A stretch of 64,000 bases of DNA from Paludibacter sp. (GTDB lineage Bacteria > Bacteroidota > Bacteroidia > Bacteroidales > Paludibacteraceae). The DNA is taken from contig JARLGX010000008.1 in the NCBI GenBank assembly GCA_031292575.1, positions 152,028-216,027 of the forward strand, read 5' to 3'. A model generated the notes under the pieces. That model was not told where the DNA came from and did not search any database. It saw only the letters and a list, made by a program, of their open reading frames with translations. The number at the start of each line of letters is the position of its first letter. Positions within the stretch are counted from its first letter, which is position 1. The position numbers and the translations under genes are program-made. This document shows, in pieces, positions 58,489 through 64,000 of this stretch.

Positions 58489-60909
58489 TTATAGATTTAC
58501 AGGAATTATCAATTTCAGACTAATATTTCTTCCCATATTAAAAACACCCATTTGCCCTGTTACATTATTCATAGGCTCATATTTTAATCTGCTCAAGTGG
58601 CTTTGATAAGCAATATCTGCCAGATTGGTACCATTAATATACAACGAAAACAATTTATGTTTATTCCAAACGACATCAGTACCTATTCCAGCATTAAGCA
58701 ATGTATAAGCGTTTGTCACAGTTTCGGTATTATAAGCCGAATAAATTTTATCCTGCTTAAAATCGTGTTCAATACCAATTGATACAAAAGAATTTCTAAA
58801 GTATTTACCTGTGGCTTTAAATTCAGCTCTTAAATCTGAAGTCCATTTAGGAGCAGGCGTAAAAGGTAGATAACGAGTAGAATCCGGTTGATTTGCCAAC
58901 TGTGAATATACATACGACAAACCATTTTCGAAATGTAACCAATCTAACGGATGTGGATGAATATCTACATAAGCCTCACCACCAATCATTTGAACTTTAC
59001 CCGCATCAAACTTATAGGTTTCATAACCACTGCGGATAGAATCACCACCATTTACACTGTTGAGTTTATGTGAGAAAATATAGTTGCTGATGTTATTAGC
59101 AAATAAATTCAATTTCGCATTTACATGCTCTGTATTATAACCAATTTCGTAATCCAATTGCAAGCTACTTTCGGACTTCAACTTAGGGTTGCCTATTTCG
59201 TATCGAATTGTTCCATCGTGAACACCGTTGGAACTAAGCTCATCAATATTTGGTGCGCGAAAGCCATGCGAAAGGTTTAACTTTGTAACCCAATTATCGC
59301 TTAACTTTAAGCTTGCGCCAATACTTCCACTTATTCCATTAAAATTGGTACTAAATGGTGAGAATCGTTCTGTAGCAGCAGGGTCATTGGCCGTGGTTTT
59401 TACTCCAGCAGTATTCAGGTAAAGTGCATTGCCGGTTTCAGCCCTGTTATCAAAACGCAAACCACCACTCACGTCAAGATTTCCAAAAGTTTTCTTCCCA
59501 ACAATAAAAGTTCCAACATCGAATAACTGATATTCTGGCACCAAAAATTCAGTTCCTTTGTTTTGTGAATTCTGGTACATTCCGTTTATACCAACAGAAA
59601 AATTATATCCATTAAATTCAGGTAACTGATAATTAAAGTCGTATGTAATGGTTTGAAGCAGGAAATACAAGCCATATTGGTTGGGATTAAGTGGGTTGGC
59701 AAATTCCTGCCGACGATTTTGCTGGTAACCGACAGTTGCTTTAAGGCTACCATCACCTAACATGATATTATTATCCCACACGGCTTTGTAATGATTTACC
59801 TGTTGATAGGGCATTTGATGGTTGTATGAAGTAAAATCAGCATTTGTAGCAAGAGCTTCACCCACAGTGCCGTTACTCAAGGCCACCGGTTTTATAAACT
59901 TTCCCGTTAAACTATCCCGGTTGCCTTCTACTATTCCCGGAGTAAGATGATAGGTACTTAAAGTCAAATGCGAGTAGCCCCAATCTTTCGTAATTCCCAA
60001 CAAAGCAGAAACTGCGTTTTCGCTAAAACCTGAATTATAAACATAGCCATCTATGCTATTTTGATAAGCATGTGCCTGTTTATTGCTGTATCTGAAATCC
60101 CACAGAAAAGACTTTTTATGCCCTGCATAATCAAGAGAGTAAGCCATCAATCCATTGTTAGTTTGATAATTTGCCAACGCGTTGAGTTTCATTTGTCCTT
60201 CGGGCAATGTTGGAGCCGAAAAGAAATTAATAACGCCTGCCATAGCGTCCGAACCATACATCAAACTAGCCGGACCCTTGAGTATTTCCACCCGGTTCAC
60301 ATTATTCTCATCAATTTCAATTCCATGTTCGTCACCCCATTGTTGTCCTTCCTGACGAACTCCATCGTCGACAACTACCACACGGTTATAACCCAATCCA
60401 CGAATTACCGGTTTAGAAATGCCACCTCCTGTAGTAATTTGTGAAACTCCGGGCTGCGAACTAAGTGCATCGATAATATTAGTTGAAGCTTGTTGTTGAA
60501 GCTGAGTAGTTGTTACTACGCTTATGGGCGAGGGAGTTTTAGACATTTGGGTTGCAACTGTTTGTCCGGTTACAGTTACTTCATTCATTTCGGTTATTGA
60601 TTCATCCATCACGTAATCTTTTTGATGGGTAGCAGCTAAATCAACTTTATCAATAATCATTTTGTATCCTACCGAATTAATTTGAACTAACATTTTTCGT
60701 TTTGGCAAATTATCAATCGTGTAAAATCCATCAGCATTAGTTACTGTTCCGGTTTTCAAATCGGGGAAATAAAGACTGGCACCTATTACCGGTTGTCCAC
60801 TTTTATCCGTTATTTTCCCTTGCAGGTTTGTAGGTGAGGCCACAATTTCCGCAGCAGAAATATTTAAAGCAGCTATAAATGAAATGAGTATTATAATTAT
60901 TTTTTTCAT
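58489..60909 (-). CDS. TonB-dependent outer-membrane receptor
   Basis: 806 residues: signal peptide, a carboxypeptidase-regulatory-like domain (about 28-110, LQGKITDKSGQPVIGASLYF), the TonB box region EMNEVTVTGQTVATQM, a plug (ISKPVIRGLGYNRVVVVDDG and RVEILKGPASLMYGSDAMAG) and a 22-strand barrel. Unlike SusC it has no SusD partner, so it is of the metal or cofactor uptake type. The small Cys/His-containing gene upstream suggests a metal ion. Residues in the barrel do not define the ligand. Confidence 0.9.
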   Translation of the reverse strand: MKKIIIILISFIAALNISAAEIVASPTNLQGKITDKSGQPVIGASLYFPDLKTGTVTNADGFYTIDNLPKRKMLVQINSVGYKMIIDKVDLAATHQKDYVMDESITEMNEVTVTGQTVATQMSKTPSPISVVTTTQLQQQASTNIIDALSSQPGVSQITTGGGISKPVIRGLGYNRVVVVDDGVRQEGQQWGDEHGIEIDENNVNRVEILKGPASLMYGSDAMAGVINFFSAPTLPEGQMKLNALANYQTNNGLMAYSLDYAGHKKSFLWDFRYSNKQAHAYQNSIDGYVYNSGFSENAVSALLGITKDWGYSHLTLSTYHLTPGIVEGNRDSLTGKFIKPVALSNGTVGEALATNADFTSYNHQMPYQQVNHYKAVWDNNIMLGDGSLKATVGYQQNRRQEFANPLNPNQYGLYFLLQTITYDFNYQLPEFNGYNFSVGINGMYQNSQNKGTEFLVPEYQLFDVGTFIVGKKTFGNLDVSGGLRFDNRAETGNALYLNTAGVKTTANDPAATERFSPFSTNFNGISGSIGASLKLSDNWVTKLNLSHGFRAPNIDELSSNGVHDGTIRYEIGNPKLKSESSLQLDYEIGYNTEHVNAKLNLFANNISNYIFSHKLNSVNGGDSIRSGYETYKFDAGKVQMIGGEAYVDIHPHPLDWLHFENGLSYVYSQLANQPDSTRYLPFTPAPKWTSDLRAEFKATGKYFRNSFVSIGIEHDFKQDKIYSAYNTETVTNAYTLLNAGIGTDVVWNKHKLFSLYINGTNLADIAYQSHLSRLKYEPMNNVTGQMGVFNMGRNISLKLIIPVNL

Positions 60910-60984
60910 TGTTCTTAAAAAAGTTTGTTTGAATAAATTGATGCATAATGAAATTAAAGTTGTGATTTTTCATTTATGTAATCA

Positions 60985-61036
60985 AATGGTTCAAAATCTA
61001 GCATATATCAAATCTGCATTGTTACAATGAACCATT
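60985..61036. promoter_or_regulatory. Inverted repeat upstream of the TonB receptor
   Basis: AATGGTTCA (60985-60993) and TGAACCATT (61028-61036), perfect 9-bp arms 34 bp apart. It could be an operator or a leader hairpin; the distance makes a single dimer site unlikely. Confidence 0.3.
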
Positions 61037-61049
61037 CTATAAATAAAAC

Positions 61050-61076
61050 AAAGCATAAGGATAACACTAATGCTTT
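61050..61076 (-). terminator. Possible terminator of the 113-codon gene
   Basis: 7-bp stem AAAGCAT/ATGCTTT (61050-61056 with 61070-61076), 13-nt loop; read on the minus strand it is followed by GTTTTATTT. Weak. Confidence 0.35.
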
Positions 61077-61115
61077 TTGTTGTTTTAATTACAGCTTATA
61101 AAATTTCTTGAAGTG

Positions 61116-61457
61116 TTAGAAAACAGGAGGTGCCCTTAACTGGAAATGATGAGAGGTGTGATTTACAATGCAATCAACAACTTGTGGGGTCAGTTCAATG
61201 GCATAAATTTCACCTGCTTTGGGTATATTGATTTGAGTATTTGAAACAAAAAAACAAAAATCGAAATCACAAATAGGGCAATCGTTTTCATAAGAATTTG
61301 AAACAATTGGCTTGTTCGAATGCAAAATTGTTATTTCGGACAGATCATGATGTACAAACAAAATATGCATGGGTTTAACAAGCATAGATACAAAAAACAC
61401 TGCTGTAAACAGCAATGCCAAAAGCACATGACCTTTATGATTTAATGTTCTGTTCAT
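61116..61457 (-). CDS. Small membrane-anchored Cys/His protein, unknown function
   Basis: 113 residues: an N-terminal membrane segment (VLLALLFTAVFFVSMLVKPM), then a periplasmic part with His-His (FVHHDLS), CPICDFDFC and the C-terminal NHTSHHFQLRAPP. Such short proteins with CPxC-like and His residues often precede TonB receptors in Bacteroidota and may handle a metal; that is inference. It has its own -7 box (TACTTTTG, minus strand, 61474-61481) and lies 206 bp upstream of the receptor gene. Confidence 0.65.
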   Translation of the reverse strand: MNRTLNHKGHVLLALLFTAVFFVSMLVKPMHILFVHHDLSEITILHSNKPIVSNSYENDCPICDFDFCFFVSNTQINIPKAGEIYAIELTPQVVDCIVNHTSHHFQLRAPPVF

Positions 61458-61642
61458 TTAAAATACTGAGCTACAAAAGTAATAAGAATAAAACGTGGAA
61501 TTATTTAAAACTCCTAAAATTCAGATTTGCAGATGTTATTCTTTCTTTTCCAACAACAATTTAAATACATTTGTTTAAGTCTAACACACTAAATGAGGTT
61601 CAGATATATTAAAACACAATTTAAAAAATCAATTTATTGTAT

Positions 61643-61650
61643 TATATTTG
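61643..61650 (+). promoter_or_regulatory. -7 box of the small membrane protein gene
   Basis: TATATTTG, perfect TAnnTTTG, with TTTA (61620-61623) 19 bp upstream, a three-of-four -33 match. Confidence 0.6.
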
Positions 61651-61707
61651 TCAGAAATTACTGATTATTTTCAATATAAAACTCTTAAATAATTAAATGT
61701 CAACATT

Positions 61708-62094
61708 ATGAAAATCTATGCCATGATTGGCTCTTTAGTTGTAGTCTTCGCTCTGGTGTTTTATTCTATTGGCTTTGTTAAGGAACAACGCAAGAAACTG
61801 ATTACATCACGTGTTTTACTTTTTTTCACTTTGGGTGTTATTTTCGATATTTCAGCTACAACTTTAATGATACTCGGGTCTACCAAAGGTTTGCTAACCT
61901 TTCATGGATTTATAGGTTACTCGTCGCTTCTGGGAATGTGTATAGATACTTTTTTGCTTTGGAGACATAATTTAAAAAAAGGTCCGGAAGTGAAAGTAAG
62001 TCAAGGTTTGAATATTTTCTCACGGGTGACTTACATTTGGTGGGTAATAGCTTTTATTACAGGCGGATTATTGGTGGCATTAAGACATGCTTAA
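61708..62094 (+). CDS. Small four-span membrane protein, unknown function
   Basis: 128 residues with four membrane segments (SLVVVFALVFYSIGF, LLFFTLGVIFDISATTLMIL, GFIGYSSLLGMCIDTFLLW, VTYIWWVIAFITGGLLVAL). The pattern resembles the HsmA/TIGR03987-type conserved membrane family, which has no established function; I am not certain of that match. It has its own promoter and terminator, so it is a single-gene unit. Confidence 0.7.
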   Translation: MKIYAMIGSLVVVFALVFYSIGFVKEQRKKLITSRVLLFFTLGVIFDISATTLMILGSTKGLLTFHGFIGYSSLLGMCIDTFLLWRHNLKKGPEVKVSQGLNIFSRVTYIWWVIAFITGGLLVALRHA

Positions 62095-62140
62095 GAGTTT
62101 ATGGTTTGTTAAATTATTCAATCTAGATATTCTCAAGAAT

Positions 62141-62177
62141 AAAAAATAGTTTCATAGCAAGTGAAGCTATTTTTTTT
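62141..62177 (+). terminator. Terminator after the small membrane protein gene
   Basis: 14-bp stem (62141-62154 with 62162-62175) with one G-U pair, 7-nt loop, T-run at the end of the stem. Confidence 0.75.
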
Positions 62178-62296
62178 GTGTTTGTTTTCAGAAATAACAA
62201 TTTCAACTGGCTGAACCATTCGTTTTGGATAAGTGTTTTAGAGTTCAAAAAAACATAAATCAGGAAGCCATATTCACTTCCACAAAAATTACTACA

Positions 62297-63319
62297 ATGA
62301 AATATAATGAACTTGGAAAAACCGGCGTATTGGTTTCAGAGCTTTGTCTGGGAACCATGACTTTCGGAGGTAAAGGTTACTGGCAGGCCATTGGGCAATT
62401 ACCTCAGGATGAAGTAAATAAAATTGTGAAAACTTCTTTGGATAACGGTATAAATTTTATTGATACGGCCAATGCATATTCCGAAGGGCTTTCGGAGACA
62501 TTGTTGGGAGAATCGCTGAAGAAGTTGGGTATTTCACATCAGAATGTAGTCATTGCCACTAAAGTCAGATTACGAATGGGCTCAGGTGCCAATCAGGTTG
62601 GACTTTCACGCCTTCACATCATGGACTCGGTGAACGACAGCTTAAAACGCCTTCAACTTTCGCATATCGATTTGCTATACATCCATGGAGTTGATCCAAT
62701 TACGCCAATTGAAGAAACTATGCGCGGACTTGAAGATGTGGTTCGATCGGGGAAAGTACGTTACATCGGCATAAGCAATCATCCGGCTTGGATGGTGATG
62801 AAAGCCAATAGCTATGCAGAAAAAATGGGCTGGACAAGATTCGTGGCTTCGCAAAATTATTATACCATTGCGGGTCGTGACATTGAACGTGAAATTGTTC
62901 CAATGGCTTTAAGTGAAGGTGTAAGCATAATGCCATGGAGCCCGCTTGCCGGAGGTTTCTTATCGGGAAAATATACCAGAAACACCGAAATTGCTGGTAA
63001 TAGCCGCCGCGATTCATTTGATTTTCCTCCTGTCAATAAAGAAAAAGCCTACGACATTATTGACGTAATGGCCGTAATTGGCAAACAGCACAACGTTTCA
63101 GTGGCAACGGTTGCATTAAATTGGGTAATAAAGCAACCTGGCATAACCAGTACAATTATAGGAGCTAAAACATTGGAACAATTAAATGACAATATCAAAG
63201 CAACCAGTTTGGAACTTACGCCTGATGAATTAAAACAATTGAACGAAGTTAGCGCACTTTCTCCAGAATATCCTGGCTGGATGGTGAACAGACAATTGCA
63301 AGGTCGTTGGCCGGAATAA
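62297..63319 (+). CDS. Aldo/keto reductase
   Basis: NADPH-dependent oxidoreductase with a TIM barrel, of the group near YajO/PhdYeM-type reductases. The tetrad is visible as Asp56, Tyr61 (FIDTANAYSEG), Lys89 (IATKVRL) and His130 (LLYIHGVD); the cofactor region SPLAGGFLSGKY and the C-terminal GAKTLEQLNDN are intact. I start at ATG 62297 (MKYNELGKTG); an in-frame TTG at 62225 would add 24 residues unlike the family. 340 residues. Substrate unknown. Confidence 0.88.
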   Translation: MKYNELGKTGVLVSELCLGTMTFGGKGYWQAIGQLPQDEVNKIVKTSLDNGINFIDTANAYSEGLSETLLGESLKKLGISHQNVVIATKVRLRMGSGANQVGLSRLHIMDSVNDSLKRLQLSHIDLLYIHGVDPITPIEETMRGLEDVVRSGKVRYIGISNHPAWMVMKANSYAEKMGWTRFVASQNYYTIAGRDIEREIVPMALSEGVSIMPWSPLAGGFLSGKYTRNTEIAGNSRRDSFDFPPVNKEKAYDIIDVMAVIGKQHNVSVATVALNWVIKQPGITSTIIGAKTLEQLNDNIKATSLELTPDELKQLNEVSALSPEYPGWMVNRQLQGRWPE

Positions 63320-63362
63320 ATATCGGCTATACATTCTAATTCAATTTTACAAATATACCCGA

Positions 63363-63974
63363 ATGATAACCAACGACTTAAACAAATTTCCTGAAAAGTA
63401 TAATCCAAAAGACTTACAAATCCTGTCCTTCACTAAAAAGCAAAATTTTGAAGAATGGTTAGAGCAAAATTATACTTTAGAAGAAGGAATATGGTTACGG
63501 TTTTACAAAAAGAACTCGGGAATTAAGACAATTATTTATACTGAAGCCTTGGATATAGCCCTTTGCTATGGCTGGATTGATGGGCAAGTAAAAAAGTATG
63601 ATGAAAATTCATATATCCAGAAATTCACTCATCGAAGAGCTAAAAGCATGTGGTCCAAAAGGAATAAAGAACGTGTTGAGTACCTTGAAAAAGAATGTAA
63701 ATTGAAACCCTCAGGTATAATTGAAATTGAAAAAGCTAAAGCAGATGGAAGATGGGAAAGAGCCTACGATTCTCCAAGCTACATGATAATGCCTGAAGAT
63801 TTTATGCGGGAACTATCAAAAAACAAAAAAGCTTTTGATTTTTTTGAATCTTTAAACAAAACAAACAAGTATACAATTGGTTGGCGACTACAAACAGCCA
63901 AGAATCTTGATGCAAGAGTAAAATTGATGGGGAAAATTTTATTGATGATGGAAAATCAAAAAAAATTTCATTGA
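63363..63974 (+). CDS. YdeI/OmpD-associated family protein
   Basis: 203-residue cytosolic protein of the YdeI/OmdA family: the opening FEEWLEQNYTLEEGIWLRFY, the core ALDIALCYGWIDGQVKKYD and the mid-region FTHRRAKSMWSKRNKERVEY are characteristic. Members are linked to antimicrobial or stress tolerance, but no biochemical activity is established. It follows the aldo/keto reductase by 43 bp and may be co-transcribed. The last 26 bases of the window carry nothing more. Confidence 0.85.
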   Translation: MITNDLNKFPEKYNPKDLQILSFTKKQNFEEWLEQNYTLEEGIWLRFYKKNSGIKTIIYTEALDIALCYGWIDGQVKKYDENSYIQKFTHRRAKSMWSKRNKERVEYLEKECKLKPSGIIEIEKAKADGRWERAYDSPSYMIMPEDFMRELSKNKKAFDFFESLNKTNKYTIGWRLQTAKNLDARVKLMGKILLMMENQKKFH

Positions 63975-64000
63975 TCATTTACAAGAATAAACAATGCTTA

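Overview
The window is chromosomal DNA from an AT-rich member of the Bacteroidota, most likely Bacteroidales or a close relative. The evidence is the SusC/SusD/SusE set, promoters of the TTTG-N19-TAnnTTTG type in front of many genes, an almost complete lack of Shine-Dalgarno sequences, a SusR-like membrane regulator and menaquinone-type SdhC/SdhA. A caa3-type oxygen reductase with its assembly factors shows that the organism can respire oxygen. Species cannot be named from the sequence alone.

Layout. 1-4.1 kb (- strand): succinate dehydrogenase (sdhC, sdhA cut by the left edge) and the tRNA-modifying enzyme miaB. 4.1-5.6 kb: a candidate small RNA, greA with a terminator-containing leader and a perfect Shine-Dalgarno, and a HIT protein. 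5.7-19.8 kb: a glycan block with a GH42-like beta-galactosidase, a SusR-like regulator, susC-susD-susE, a lipoprotein alpha-amylase and a GH31 alpha-glucosidase; this is a starch/alpha-glucan utilisation locus. 19.8-26.7 kb: an accessory, repeat-rich stretch with a REP-associated tyrosine transposase (RAYT), seven palindromic REP-like sequences (one inside the RAYT gene), a LytTR regulator, an orphan 233-codon gene, and a secreted six-hairpin glycosidase bracketed by two long palindromic elements. 26.7-30.5 kb (- strand): glycosyltransferase, lysA, lysC, with heptamer repeats on both sides of lysA. 30.6-36.9 kb (+): a GH9/polysaccharide-deacetylase fusion, tRNA-His (- strand), an AlkD-like protein, a Fur-family regulator, purA, a YugP-like protease. 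Then tRNA-Arg(CCG).

37.1-44.1 kb (- strand): a phosphate locus (porin, two different PstS proteins, PstC, PstA, PstB, PhoU) with an overlooked 49-codon membrane microprotein between the two pstS genes. 44.3-45.9 kb: a short-chain dehydrogenase and an isochorismatase-like hydrolase.

45.9-56.9 kb (- strand): a twelve-gene respiratory cluster. It is transcribed from a Tat-exported four-cluster Fe-S protein and an NrfD quinol subunit through a membrane-anchored monoheme cytochrome c, DoxX, SCO, an outer-membrane cytochrome-porin resembling Cyc2, a small cytochrome c, and caa3 oxidase subunits I, III, IV and II to heme O synthase. No bc1 complex or complete alternative complex III is visible here, so the Fe-S/NrfD/cytochrome c module is a candidate minimal quinol:cytochrome c oxidoreductase. 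Together with the Cyc2-like protein it is the most interesting system in the window.

57.4-64.0 kb: a CE2-like esterase, a TonB-dependent receptor with a small Cys/His-containing partner, a small membrane protein, an aldo/keto reductase and a YdeI-like protein. Sequence-level oddities worth checking include a tRNA-Arg whose G19-C56 tertiary pair appears replaced by U19-A56, a tRNA-His with two acceptor-stem mismatches, and the in-frame REP inside the RAYT gene.
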